The position numbers were made by a program, and so were the translations under genes. Under the pieces are notes generated by a model. The model saw only the letters and a program-made list of their open reading frames with translations, did no database searches and had not been told where the DNA came from. Below, one piece after another: positions 24,282-36,333 of a stretch of DNA of 64,000 nucleotides. Origin of the DNA: Spinacia oleracea (lineage: Eukaryota; Streptophyta; Magnoliopsida; Caryophyllales; Amaranthaceae); the NCBI RefSeq assembly GCF_020520425.1, contig NC_079491.1:21319449-21383448 (forward strand), given 5' to 3'. Position 1 is the stretch's first letter; each line of letters begins with the position of its first letter.

Positions 24282-24429
24282 TGGTCGCCGGAGCGTAAAG
24301 TACTATGAAATATCGTGCCAGGATCGTGTTGTTATGCCAGTTTATCAAGTAGGCTTGTTGAGAAGCATGCATCCTGTTTCTCATGTAAGGCAAGTTATTC
24401 GACTGTTGATCAGTAGAATTCAAGAATAG
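24211..24429 (+). pseudogene. Unidentified exon-like fragment
   Basis: About 72 codons open, containing SAAEVVMVTQLMDTLIPVVA and SCQDRVVMPVYQ, ending in TAG. It is coding-like in composition but not recognised. It overlaps the end of the WNK-like frame in another frame and may be part of another captured gene. Confidence 0.35.
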
Positions 24430-25560
24430 CAAATCACTAATGCAGATCTTTCTTTACAGATAGAATTGAATTTTCTTTGTTAAATGTAGGGATATATCAA
24501 GTCGAGTATTATAGTTGTTGTGGAAATTTATCAAGTCGAATGTGTAGATCTAGTTTTGAGGAAATTTAATAAAACATAATGAAGTTTATTTGTAGTCTCA
24601 TCTAAGTTTTGTTTTTATGTCATTAAGGTTCAAATTAATCTGCCCTGCATTGTCAATTAAATTGATTACTATACAAAGTAAACCTGCAGTTGCTACTTGA
24701 GTTTAGTAAAATTTCAATGCCACTGCTTTGTGGATGTATCCCAATGTTAGCTCTTGTACAGAAGGAGTATTATCCTGAGAAGACTTGTTTCAGTTTTTGC
24801 AACTTGTACGTTAACTATGATCGCGTTCTCTGAGCTTATACGGAGTATAAGTGTATAACAATCCCTAGTAGATTGACTCGTATACTACGTATCACATTCC
24901 AAAAGCATAGTTTCATACTCGCATATCACAGCCATACAGGGTGTTTGTTCTGGGTTCAGTTTTATAAGCATATCACAGCCACATAGGCTGTCTGTTATCT
25001 TTTGAATGATTTCCTGACTGCAGAGCAATCCGATTGCAAGGTGGCATATATGATAAGGTTCAATCAATATAATGGCATTCTCCACTCATCTGTTGTTGGG
25101 AGAGATGGTATTTTTATACACACTTCTTTTGATCAGGTTATGAAGAAGATATTAAACCTGTTGTAAAACTTGTCACCTCTGCTAACAAATTTCAGAAAAA
25201 TAGGTGAAGCTATTGCTTGATTCCTAGGTCAAATTTGCTCATTTGTGTAAAATATAAAAAATGAGCAATTTTTTTGAATGATAAGTAGTTTGAGATTTTA
25301 AAATATTTGCTCATTTGGACACAATGAGCAAAAAAAATTAATACTAACAAACCCCAACTTTATAATTTTATAAATGAGCAAAAAAATTTGCTCATTTGTG
25401 TAAACTATAAAAAATGAGCAAAAATATATTTGCTCATTTGTGTAAACTATAAAAAATGAGCAAAGTTTTTGAATGTCAAGTAATATGATATTTTAAAATA
25501 TTTGCTCATTTAGACACAATGGAGCAAGTTTTGAATATTAACAAACCCGAACTTTAAAGT
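24430..25560. other. Spacer with scattered hairpin-repeat motifs
   Basis: No gene recognised. A ~40-bp phrase containing GCATATCACAGCCA occurs twice (about 24918 and 24967). 25225-25530 repeats the TGAGCAAA/TTTGCTCA hairpin motif with a TTTGTGTAAACTATAAAAA spacer. Confidence 0.4.
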
Positions 25561-25565
25561 GAAGA

Positions 25566-25638
25566 TTAATCTACGTGAGATTCGAACCCACATTTTTTGT
25601 GCATTTGCACAATGCTCTACCTATTGAGCTAGTAGGCT
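25566..25638 (-). tRNA. tRNA-like sequence (tRNA relic or SINE head)
   Basis: On the minus strand there is an A box (TAGCTCAATAGG), a B box in a T-arm with a paired stem (GTGGG-TTCGAAT-CTCAC), and partial acceptor pairing (CTAC with GTAG). The anticodon arm is TTGTG-CAAATG-CACAA, a six-base loop rather than seven, so the anticodon is unclear. Together this suggests a decayed tRNA or the head of a SINE, not a working tRNA gene. Confidence 0.4.
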
Positions 25639-25709
25639 AGTGGTTTTAAAAAGAAGCAACAAAAGTAAAGCAACGTTGTAAAGGAATCTGCCGTTGTATG
25701 GAAGCATAC

Positions 25710-25913
25710 CTGTTTGATGATCCTTTGGCAGCATTGATGAGTTCATCTGCAAGGCACTCAGCAATAGTTTTGATGTTCCTGAATGCACTCTCACGAGCCC
25801 CTGTTGTCAGGAGATATATGGTCTGATTCACCCTCCTTAATGTAGAGATATCAACAGCCTGACGCCTAACAACACCAGCTGATCCAATCCTTGTGTCATC
25901 TTCTCTTGGTCCA
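25710..25913 (-). pseudogene. RPS5: Captured exon of ribosomal protein uS7 (RPS5)
   Basis: Flanked by an AG acceptor (25914-25915) and a GT donor (25708-25709). It encodes [18 protein letters not shown]... to INAAKGSSN, the highly conserved central-to-C-terminal part of eukaryotic small-subunit protein uS7 (S5 in older plant naming). It lacks the N-terminal half, and the C-terminal tail (YAIKKKDE...) would lie in the next exon, which is not seen. It has no stop. An upstream exon-like stretch (26374-27409) joins it in phase but is not uS7. This makes it a captured internal exon. Confidence 0.8.
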
Positions 25914-26373
25914 CTGCATTAGAATATATGTCAGGCAGGAACAATGCCTATAACCAGAAAATTCAGCACCATAACATGCCTTTTAACCAGAAAATTTAGC
26001 CTGTAAACAGTCTAACAGTAAAGGTAAGGATGATATGACGATTAATTCTAGACAAAGGGAGTACCAAACAAAGAGCTTAACAGATAAGTTCATCCCATTA
26101 GCTTTAATAAAATTTAGAAATATGCTTTCTTTTCCATGTTAAGACACCTTCAGTTGACACGCAAGCAAAAATAACGTTTGAAACTAAATCATTTTCCTTA
26201 TCTGTAAATGTGATCTTTGTTCCCTTTTTCTATCCCGACTTTACTTCTATTGACAGTATTTTCTGTTTCTGGTACATGACATCTGATTTTCGTTACCATC
26301 AAGAGAAAAAGGATCAAAGTAATAGTGCCAACACCTAAACACATTTATACACTTTAGATACAAGTAGTATTAC

Positions 26374-27409
26374 CCATTGGCATCTTCAATAGGAGGCGGT
26401 TTCTTTTGGGTGCTATCCTCACCAGGGGCGGACCCAGGAATTTATAAATGAGGGTCCAAAACAAATTGCATTCTAATTTCTCATATTTGCTTCTTTTAGT
26501 GGGTTAAAGTTTAGAGGTAAGTAGCCGAAATATTAAAAGCACCATAATAAAATATATGTAGAATTTAGGAACATTTTTTTTGGGTTTGCAATAACAATAA
26601 AACTCAACACATAATCCAAATTTCAACAATAACTTGGGGCGATATCAATTTAAAATGGAAAAAATGAGTTTTTCATCGTTGAAAGAGATTTACTTTATTA
26701 CAATAATTGCCACTGAACAAATAGCACACAAAGACACTAATAAAAAAAGGAACACCATTCTTAACAGTTATGGGGCATTATGTTATTATATACGTACGAG
26801 GGAATTAATTAAGCCTCTAAGTCTAAGAAACATGCAACTTTAAGTCTGTACAAGCGGAATGTAAAAATACATTAAAAGTATATATCGATCTTATGAAAAG
26901 TACAAAAAAAAAAAAATGAATTAAAAATAACATTACTAATTTTTTTGTGTTTCTGTAAAATGAAAATCGTGAACCATAGGGAAAAAAAGAAAAAGTGATA
27001 AAGGAAAAGGACTTGCAAAGCGAAAAGAAAAAAAATAAACAAGAATAATTTAGATGATCAACGAAGGATAAGTAATAAACAAAAGGAAAAAAATAAACAT
27101 AAGAAAGAAGGGGTTAAAAAATTATATTTAACACCCTTTTAGGAGGATTCGAATCCAGACAAAATGTGTAAAACAATGTTCAAGCAACCATTAAGCTATA
27201 AGTATATTTCATTGTAATTAATGTAAGTTAATTATACATAATTTGACTATTTCAAGTGCAATAAATTACCCCAATATCAATTTCACAGTTTTTTTTCAAA
27301 AATAATGGGGGTCCCTTTGGACCCCTCCGGGTATATATAGATCCGCCCATGATCCTCACTGTTTGTTTGATACATATTCTCACTTCCACCATCACTGTAG
27401 ACGTTCATC
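26374..27409 (-). pseudogene. Unidentified exon interrupted by a hAT element
   Basis: Outside the hAT insertion (26423-27351 plus one duplication copy), the minus strand has an AG acceptor before 27409 and a GT donor at 26373-26372. The open sequence between includes MNVYSDGGSENMYQ and KKPPPIEDANG. Its donor phase fits the uS7 exon acceptor at 25913. I do not recognise the source gene. Confidence 0.45.
26423..27351. mobile_element. Non-autonomous hAT element, 929 bp
   Basis: The ends are CAGGGGCGGACC and, inverted, CATGGGCGGATC. It is flanked by a perfect 8-bp duplication ATCCTCAC (26415-26422 and 27352-27359), which is diagnostic of hAT. It has no transposase. It contains a degenerate tRNA-like stretch at about 27140-27205 (minus-strand TAGCTTAATGG and GGATTCGAATCC). 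Confidence 0.9.
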
Positions 27410-27411
27410 CT

Positions 27412-28655
27412 GAATCACGAACACAGGATTAACATGGCAGTCCACTATCAGGGGGCGTTTGGTTGGGGGTATTCAGGAAAGGGAAAGGGAATGGACTGAT
27501 ATCATTCCCTTTGTTGTCGTTTGTTTGGCATGTTTCACCATTCCCTTTACCCAATTTCATTTTTGGGTTACCCCCAAAACCTTCTACCTTGATTCCCCAC
27601 CCCCCCCTAGACTTTTCCATTCCCATTCCCCCCAACACCTCTCAAAAACGTTGACCACCACTTGACCAACCTTGACCAACCTTGACCAACCTAGGTCACC
27701 TGAACCCCCACCTCACCCAGCCACCAGATCAACCACCGGCGAAAAGGAGAGATGGAGACGGAGGGGGCGGCGGCGAAAAGGAGAGAAGGAGACGGAGGGG
27801 GCGGAGAGGGGCGGCGGCGAAAATGGAGAAGGAGAGGGAAGGGAAACGAAGAGGAGATAAGGAGACGGAGGGGGTGGGGGAGAGACGGCGGCGATAGAGG
27901 GAGAAGGAGAGGGAAGGGCGGCGAAGAGGGGAGAAGGAGACGGAGGGGGAGGGGGCGGGGGAGGGGCGGCGGCGACAGAGAGAAGGAAAGGGAGGGGCAG
28001 CGAAGAGGAGAGAAGGAGCTCGACGGAGGGGGGGCGGCGGCGACAGAGGGAGAAGGAGAGGGAAGGGCGCGGCGGCGAAGAGGAGAGAAGGAGACGAAGG
28101 GGGCGGCGCCGGAGGGGAGGGGGATGTGGAGGTGGTCAGAAAAAATGGTGAGAAGGAAGGTGAATGAAATTAATAAAAAGCTCCCAAACAACATTTTATA
28201 TCAAAGGGAATGATTTCCATTACCATTCTATCCCATTCTTGATTCCATTCCGTTTACCCCTTGCGAACCAAACGGCCCCTCATCCTAACCTGAATTTGCT
28301 TAAACAAAAACCTTGACACCGGAGGTACATCTGTAGCAGGATAATGCAACCCGAGATACTACTGTAAATCAGGCTGCTTACTCTCAGCCACAACCTCCCC
28401 ATGTTCATCCTCGTGAAACTTATACACCATAACCGTATCATAACCAGTAAGCTGCCTCACACTCTCAACCACAATATCACACAAAATCTTAATATCCCCA
28501 TCAGGCACAGACTGCAAATGTGAAATTTCCCTCACAGCAAGCTTCTGAGACTAAACCGCCCCAGCAATCGACAACGTCAGGTCCTCAGTCCTAGCAGGTT
28601 CCAGATAAATAACAAACCCCACATCAATCCTATGCAAAATTGCCTAAAAGGGCTT
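27412..28655 (-). pseudogene. Captured phytochrome fragment, split by a MITE
   Basis: Minus-strand sequence 28283-28655 matches the phytochrome PAS-GAF junction: [64 protein letters not shown] and [19 protein letters not shown]. It continues on the far side of the MITE with IVDCHVNPVFVIQDE (about 27408-27447). The chromophore-binding Cys region is not present. Two in-frame stops occur (in the equivalents of AVQSQ and DLEPY), so it is nonfunctional. Phytochromes are red/far-red photoreceptors; this is about 140 residues of one, most like PHYB/PHYE types. Confidence 0.85.
27451..28279. mobile_element. PIF/Harbinger-like MITE, 829 bp
   Basis: The ends are GGGGGCGTTTGGTTGG and, inverted, GGGGCCGTTTGGTTCGC. 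It is flanked by a 3-bp TCA (27448-27450 and 28280-28282). Its interior (27730-28130) is an extremely purine-rich GGAGA/GGCGGCG tract that yields long but meaningless Arg/Gly/Glu frames. A (CTTGACCAAC)n stretch lies at about 27660-27692. It has no transposase. Confidence 0.75.
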
Positions 28656-28656
28656 C

Positions 28657-28740
28657 AAACATAATTCTAAAAAGGCATCTGCAACTCTGCAAGTCCGCAA
28701 ACATAATTCTAAAAAGGCATCTGCAACTCTGCAAGTCCGC
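28657..28740. repeat. 42-bp tandem duplication
   Basis: A unit starting AAACATAATTCTAAAAAGGC and ending GCAAGTCCGC is present twice in a row, at the 5' edge of the phytochrome fragment. Confidence 0.9.
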
Positions 28741-29716
28741 AAAACAAACTTGATATTCCCTTGTCAAGCAAACAAATAGCATAAAAAAATCTGTAACAAA
28801 GCTCAAAGAACTAGCAACTTCAGAAATACACTCATTAAATCCATCAGATCATTTAACAGCCTTTGCTACTAATTCTAAAGTAATGGGAAGTTCTCTATGT
28901 CTTAACGGCTACCTAAAGATAGTAGACGGGGATTATACTAGTCACTATCAAACAGTTAAAATCCAACTAAAAGGAAATCATACAGACGGCTACCTAAATT
29001 TATTGCGAAGTTGGTGAAAGTAGCATCAATTGCAGCTTCGATTGATTATGAAGCAACCAAGATCTTTGGATTAGTATTATTGTTTTTTGGAGTTTATGCT
29101 AATTAGCCAAAGCAATACCTGTTCTTCATATCACTGCCATTGTACTTTGAATTTACTATCCAATTCGAGTTAATTGCACCAAAATTCGACATACTACAAA
29201 ATCAATCACAACACTACTTAATTGCACCAAAATTCGAATAGACTACAATCATAAAAAGTATGGGGGAAAGAGAAATACATTAGCATAATAACTACCAAAT
29301 AATCAAAAGACTAATTCAAAGAACAGAAAACCCTAATTCCTAAATCTCAATCGAAAAATCAAAAGAAACAAACGAATTAGGACAAAACTTCAATCGCAAA
29401 ACGTACTAAAGAAATACAAATCCAATATCTAACCTGGGAAATCGAAAATCAACCTCAAAGTAACTGTTGCAATAGATCTTCGAAATTGGGGATGAAGATG
29501 GAGGTGAAGCTCTGAATCGCAGAAGAGGAGAAAAGAGGAGAGAGAAAGTCCAACAGGAAAAACAAAGAGGAGTGAGAAATTTTCAGAAAATTGAGAAGTC
29601 ATTCAGAAGGAAGAATTACAAAAACAATGTTAATGAATTTATTTGAATAGGTGAAAAAGGAGTTGTGCGATTGAATATTACGCTTTTGCCATTAATGAAG
29701 CTACGGTTTAGAGTTG
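28741..29716. other. Right arm of the capturing element, no gene identified
   Basis: AT-rich DNA. The purine-rich stretch near 29490-29560 (GAAGAGGAGAAAAGAGGAG...) reads on the minus strand as a CT-rich leader-like sequence, so it may be a captured promoter or leader. ATTGCACCAAAATTCGA occurs twice (about 29173 and 29220). No coding sequence recognised. Confidence 0.35.
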
Positions 29717-29780
29717 TTAGATCCGATCACAGCGAACGCATGAGATTGCTTCTCATTCTTCTCATTTTAAGTTGCCATAA

Positions 29781-30784
29781 AGGAGGCATATTTGCTGAAA
29801 TATTAGAGCGCCAGTAGGATTACTAATGGTTTCGGCCAATGAAAAATAAGATATCTAATTTATTTTTGAATTGAAAAAACTATGTGCCACGTAGATAATT
29901 AATCATATGACACAAATATGCAAACAAAAAAGTTTTGATTAAAAAAAAGACTTAGATCTAACCTAAAACTACTGTGTTACTTTTTTCTACTTACTATTAC
30001 TATTAGATAAATTAGATATGAATTAGGGACTTTTTGCTACGTACTACTATTATTAGATAAATTAGATATGAATGATGGGTTTTTAGAGAGAGAGAGACAA
30101 CAAAAGTTTTCAGCTTTTTTTCAAGTAAAAATGGAAAAAATGGGGAATTTTATTCGTTTATTTCTGGCTCTAAGTAATTTTAAGTTAATTTAATTACTCA
30201 GGATTAGCTTAAGGTCACTTTTCTTTGTACTTGGGTTATTATTTTCAGTGGGGTAGAATTTAATGACCATTAATTAGTAAAATTAGGATAAATTAAGTAA
30301 AATTAGTATAAAATTAATCAAATACTCTAATAATTAAAAAAACAAATCTAAAATAACATTCATTCAAAATCAAACACTAATTTAAAATAAAATTTATCCA
30401 AAATCAAACACTAATCTAAAATTAAATTAAATCCAAAATCAAACATTAATCCAATATTAGAGCGCCACGTAAGAAATCTAATGGTTTCGGCCAATGGAAA
30501 AATAAGATTTTTAAATTATTTTTGAATTAAAAAAGTCAAGTGCAACATAGATAAATAATTAGGTACCACGTAGATATTTTAATTAATTAATTATTAATAT
30601 TACGCATATACAATTTCATCCAAAAACAAACACTCGAAAAATTAAAAAATAAATCTAAAATGAAATCTAATCCAAAATAAAAAAACTGATCTAATATATG
30701 AAATATAGCAGTTCGTATATATAAGAGCTTTATTTTAAGCTAACAATTTAATAGAATTCGTGCAACGCACGGGCTAAAATCTAG
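29781..30784 (+). mobile_element. Non-autonomous Helitron copy
   Basis: Same family as 10943-11593. The body starts near AAAGGAGGCATATTTGCTG. The 3' end has hairpin CGTGC-AAC-GCACG and CTAG (30781-30784) before T. The 5' terminus is not resolved because it abuts the right end of the capturing element. No coding capacity. Confidence 0.65.
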
Positions 30785-32213
<1,429 letters not shown>

Positions 32214-32369
32214 TAATAATAATAATAAGTTGAATTGAATTAAATAAAATTATACTCAAATAAACTTAAAACTTAAAAATTAAATTAAATTGAATTGAAT
32301 TGAATAATCCTTAACTGAACTGTATTGAATTGAAATGAACTTAAAAATAAGCTCTCAGAATGAAATTTA

Positions 32370-32744
32370 CTCCCTCTGTTCCATTTTGTTTGTTACGTTT
32401 GGACTTTTGCACGTTTATTAACATATTATAAAGATTCTTTTTATTTTTTATTAAAAAAATAAACTCAAGTAAAACATCAATCCATTAATCATTGCAACAA
32501 CCAATAGGATTGTTTTATTATTAAAATGAACCAATAATGGAAAAGCACAAAGATTGTTAACTTAACATACTTGAGAAATTGTAAAGAAATTTAATGAGTT
32601 GAAAAAATTAGACCAATTAAAATTAAAAGGTGGCACACAAAATGATAGTATAATAAGTTTATAAAAGGAAAGATTCACCCACGTAACAAACATTGTGAAA
32701 CACCAACAAAAGAATACGTAACAAACATTAAGAAACGGAGGGAG
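32370..32744. mobile_element. Stowaway-type MITE (375 bp)
   Basis: The ends are CTCCCTCTGTTCCATTTTGT and, inverted, CTCCCTCCGTTTCTTAATGT, then a shared GTTTGTTACGT. It is flanked by TA (32368-32369 and 32745-32746). No coding capacity. Located about 130 bp upstream of the PPR gene, so it could contribute to or displace that gene's promoter. Confidence 0.88.
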
Positions 32745-32878
32745 TAGCTAAAAAGACCAAGGTCAACTCTTTACCATCCCAACTCTCGCGCCAGAATTCT
32801 ATGTCGTCTCCTAACCCAGCTTAATTAGGCCAATACACCAGAAATGAACTCCTGACTCCTAATATCATATCATCATCA

Positions 32879-34948
32879 ATGGCTGAACTCCCAGCCCATC
32901 TCTCTGCAAAGAAATTGTTGATACTCCTCAAATCCCAGAAAAACACCAAGAATGCTCTGTCGCTCTTCGACTCAGCTACCCACCATCCAAACTACAACCA
33001 CACTCCCATCGTCTACCATCACATCCTTCGCCGACTCACTGATCCCAAACTCGTCAATCACGTTACTCGAATCATCGATTTAATCCAAACCCAGAAATGT
33101 AGCTGTTCTGAAGATATTGCTTTGACTGTTATCAAAGCTTACACTAAGAATTCCATGGCTGAGCAAGCTCTTAATATTTTTAAGGAAATGCCCCAGATTT
33201 TCGGGTGTCAACCGGGTATAAGATCGTATAACTCAATGCTCAATTGCTACGCACAATCTAATCAGTGGGATAAGGCTGAGTCTTTCTATAATTATTTTCA
33301 GACATCGGGTGTTATACCCAATTTAGAAACTTTCAATGTTTTGATTAAGATTTCGTGTCGGAAACGACAGTTTGATAAGGCACAGAAGCTTTTGGATTGG
33401 ATGTGGAGTCATGGAATATTTCCAGATAGTTATAGTTATGGGACTTTGATCCATGGACTTGTGAAATGTGTTAAATTATCGGATGCGTTGAAGGTGTTTG
33501 ATGAAATGTCTGTGAGAGGTCTTACCCCTGATGTCACTTGTTACAATATTTTGATTGATGGGTATTTGAAATCTGGTCTTGTTGATGAAGCGAAAGAGAT
33601 TTTCCATAGGCTAGTTACTGATTCTGCAGTTTATCCGAATGTGGTGACTTACAATGTCATGATCAATGGCCTGAGCAAATGTGGTCATGTTAGTGAGAGT
33701 TTGGAGTTTTGGCGGCGTATGAGAGTAAATGAGCGAACATTAGATGTGTTTACTTACAGTAGTTTGATTAATGGACTATCCAAGTCAGGAAATGTCAAAG
33801 AGGCTTCAATGGTTTATGCAGCGATGATTGAGAGTGGGCTTCTTCCTGATACTGTTACTTGCAATGTTATGCTTCATGGATACTACAAAGCTGTAATGAC
33901 GGAAGAGTTTTTCAAGTTATGGGAGTTTATGACAAAAGAGGATCTTGTTAATACCGCAAGTTTTAACATTTTCATTAGGGGCTTGCTTGAAAACGGGAAG
34001 GTGGATGAAGCACTATCTATTTGGGAATTACTGCCTGAGAAAAGTTGTAGTAGTGATTCGACAACATATGGTGTCCTGATTCATGGGTTGTGTAGAAATG
34101 GATACCTAAACAAGGCTCTATCAATCTTGAAAAGGGCAGAGGATGGAGGTAAGGCAGATGTTTATGCCTATACACCATTAATTAATGCACTGTCTAACAG
34201 CGGAAGGCTTATGGAAGCTGTAAGTCTGGTAGATATAATGGCTGACCGTGGACATATTTTGAATTCCTATGTTTTCAATGCTTTAATAAATGGGTACATC
34301 CGAGAATCAAAAATAGAGAAGGCCATTACAGTTTATAAGGAAATGGTCAGTAAGGGTTGTTCACCAACACCTGTTACGTATAATATCTTGATAAATGGTT
34401 TGTGTAAATCAGAAAGATTTGAAGATGCATATATTCAGGTAAAGGATATGCTGGAGAAAGGTTTTAAGCTAGACTTGATTTCTTACAGCTTGTTGATAGA
34501 TGGTCTTTGTCGAAGTGGGAAGATGAACAAGGCACTTCAGTTGTGGTGTCAGATTCTAGGAGAAGGTCATAAACCTGATATAACCATGCATAATATTATT
34601 ATTCATGGACTTTGCTCTGATGGAAGACTAAACGATGCAGTGCAGTTATTTTCAAATATGAGGTGCATGGACTGCACACCCAATCTCGTTACCTATAATA
34701 CGCTAATGGAAGGATTTTATAAAACTGGTGACTGTGAAATGGCAGCTGCGATCTGGGCCTGCATTCTGAAAAAAGGAATTCATCCAGATATCATCTCATA
34801 CAATATTGTCTTGCATGGACTTTGTTCCAGCCACAGAATATTAGATTCCATAGGGTTTTTACATCATGCGGTTCATAGAGGAGTAATTCCTTCTGTTGTT
34901 ACATGGACTATCCTTGTGAGAGCTGTTTTTAGTTATGGCATTCTATGA
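32879..34948 (+). CDS. P-class pentatricopeptide repeat (PPR) protein, 689 aa
   Basis: A single intact, intronless frame from ATG at 32879 to TGA. After an N-terminal region with AKKLLILLKSQKN it consists of about 16 tandem ~35-residue PPR motifs (for example TPDVTCYNILIDGYLKSGLV and TYNTLMEGFYKTGDCEMAAA). There is no E or DYW tail, so it is P class. The whole length, including YHHILRRL, FGCQPGIRSYN and the VTWTILVRAV ending, agrees with what I recall of Arabidopsis AT3G09060, making it the likely orthologue. P-class PPR proteins bind organellar RNA for processing, stability or translation; the target here is unknown. No strong transit peptide was evident by eye. This is the clearest host gene in the window. 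Confidence 0.95.
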   Translation: MAELPAHLSAKKLLILLKSQKNTKNALSLFDSATHHPNYNHTPIVYHHILRRLTDPKLVNHVTRIIDLIQTQKCSCSEDIALTVIKAYTKNSMAEQALNIFKEMPQIFGCQPGIRSYNSMLNCYAQSNQWDKAESFYNYFQTSGVIPNLETFNVLIKISCRKRQFDKAQKLLDWMWSHGIFPDSYSYGTLIHGLVKCVKLSDALKVFDEMSVRGLTPDVTCYNILIDGYLKSGLVDEAKEIFHRLVTDSAVYPNVVTYNVMINGLSKCGHVSESLEFWRRMRVNERTLDVFTYSSLINGLSKSGNVKEASMVYAAMIESGLLPDTVTCNVMLHGYYKAVMTEEFFKLWEFMTKEDLVNTASFNIFIRGLLENGKVDEALSIWELLPEKSCSSDSTTYGVLIHGLCRNGYLNKALSILKRAEDGGKADVYAYTPLINALSNSGRLMEAVSLVDIMADRGHILNSYVFNALINGYIRESKIEKAITVYKEMVSKGCSPTPVTYNILINGLCKSERFEDAYIQVKDMLEKGFKLDLISYSLLIDGLCRSGKMNKALQLWCQILGEGHKPDITMHNIIIHGLCSDGRLNDAVQLFSNMRCMDCTPNLVTYNTLMEGFYKTGDCEMAAAIWACILKKGIHPDIISYNIVLHGLCSSHRILDSIGFLHHAVHRGVIPSVVTWTILVRAVFSYGIL

Positions 34949-36333
34949 TTATGGATGTTGCAAGTAAGTGAAGTTACTTTGGTTCTTCACATATAAGCTC
35001 TGTTACAAAAGGTAGGGAGTTACTACATTCTTTAGCAGTGTCCAATCTGTTGATGCATTTGGGTGCAGACCAAAGAAGAACAGTGGTCAGTGGTTAAAGG
35101 TGAAAGATCTTCTACAAGTGATGAATACTACTTTCTACTGCGAGGTTGTCATACTATGAAATCCAGTTTCCAGATAAGGCCAAGGCTTCAGGTAATTCTT
35201 ATGTTTTGTGCAGAGCAGGATGATTTGCTTGTCCCTCCATTTTCTAAATGCATGACCGTTTGCTTAGTTTATAGATTTACTCCTAGGTGGTGGGTGGCCT
35301 CTTTGATTCTGTGCGTTTATGTTCTGATAATTTTGCTTCTACTTTAAAGGATAGTGAGGGATCTATTTTCCTTAATTTTGGAAATTTGGAGGGATCCATT
35401 TTCCTTCCCCTTAACTATTGGGATTGTTTGAAAGGAAGATGCATGTTCAGATTGCCTACTCATGTCCCACCTCTCTTCTTCTTCTCTCTATTCTTTTCCC
35501 CCTCCTTCCCTTTATAATATCTAAACCAAACACTCAGTAAATCATTGTCAGCAATCAGCTCATATCCTTTGGTGTCATAAGGAGAGTTCCATTCTTGTCT
35601 TTTCCAAAAGTTGCATTCTGTAGCCTGTCTAAAGTTTTTAGTTCGGGTCTTTCCTTATATGGACAGCTTGGGACTCTCTGAAATCAAAGTATCATTGCAC
35701 CTAGACTGTCTATAAACAAATACAGTCGAATTACCTTCTGCATCTAAAAAGAAATATAGCCGAAAGTCAGAGAGCTCTCTAAATTTGTTGTGAGTTGCAC
35801 ATTAATCTGTTGATTGTTGAATGTTAACAATCTTGAAGCCCTGAATATCCATTCGAAGTATTTGTCTGACACAGTGCCTCAAACTAGAACATGGGCCGTT
35901 GCTGCTTGCTTTATCGGTATCTAAATTTCTACATGTGTTATACTTTATAACTGTTTGCTTATCCAAAAGCACAACCTTTCAGGTTAATGCTTCTATGCAG
36001 CTGTTCTATTCGCACCATAAATTTGAAAGCAAAAACATTTGTATTTCATTCATATGTTATACTTGTATAAAATTCACAACGTATTTGTACATCCAGAAGC
36101 ATTGATTATGCCTGTTGTGATGGGTTTTGATTGTGTCAGAAAAATTAGCACCACAACTTTCAGGTTAATGCTTATACGCAGCTATCAAAAGCAAACTAGC
36201 ATGATGCACAAAACCTAAGGGATGAGCAATACTAGGGTCTATAATATCTTGCTATACTCACTAGGTATACATTTTTTTTTCATACAATATTTGTTGTTTT
36301 TGAGTTGCTGAAGAAAAGATCACATAATTGAAT
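34949..36333. other. 3' flank between convergent host genes
   Basis: Low-complexity AT-rich sequence downstream of both genes. CTTTCAGGTTAATGCTT-like sequence appears near 35976 and 36157, and a CATATGTTATACTT-like phrase near 35933 and 36051. No further exon with good splice signals was recognised. Confidence 0.45.

Larger units (their letters stand above)
18690..29778. mobile_element. Probable gene-fragment-capturing transposon (Pack-MULE-like)
   Basis: The outer ends are related in inverted orientation. Left 18702-18745 reads AATGAGAAG...AATGAGAA...AGAAGCGATCTAA; the complement of 29717-29770 reads AATGAGAAGAATGAGAAGCAATCT. Between them are pieces of unrelated host genes on both strands: DUF1517-like at 22.3 kb (+), WNK kinase at 23.8 kb (+), ribosomal uS7 at 25.7 kb (-) and phytochrome at 28.4 kb (-). 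No transposase was seen. A Mutator-type carrier fits the inverted ends; a Helitron is less likely because no CTRR hairpin end is visible. I could not find a clear target duplication, so the exact boundaries are uncertain and more than one element may be involved. Confidence 0.5.

Noticed and set aside
27672-28213. Long Arg/Gly/Glu-rich and Ser/Pro/Leu-rich frames on both strands
   Set aside because: They come from the purine-rich GGAGA/GGCGGCG tract inside the PIF-like MITE and are open by composition only.
18690-29778. Calling the gene-capturing unit a Helitron
   Set aside because: Neither outer end shows the hairpin plus CTRR terminus, and the two ends are inverted relatives, which suits a terminal-inverted-repeat element better.
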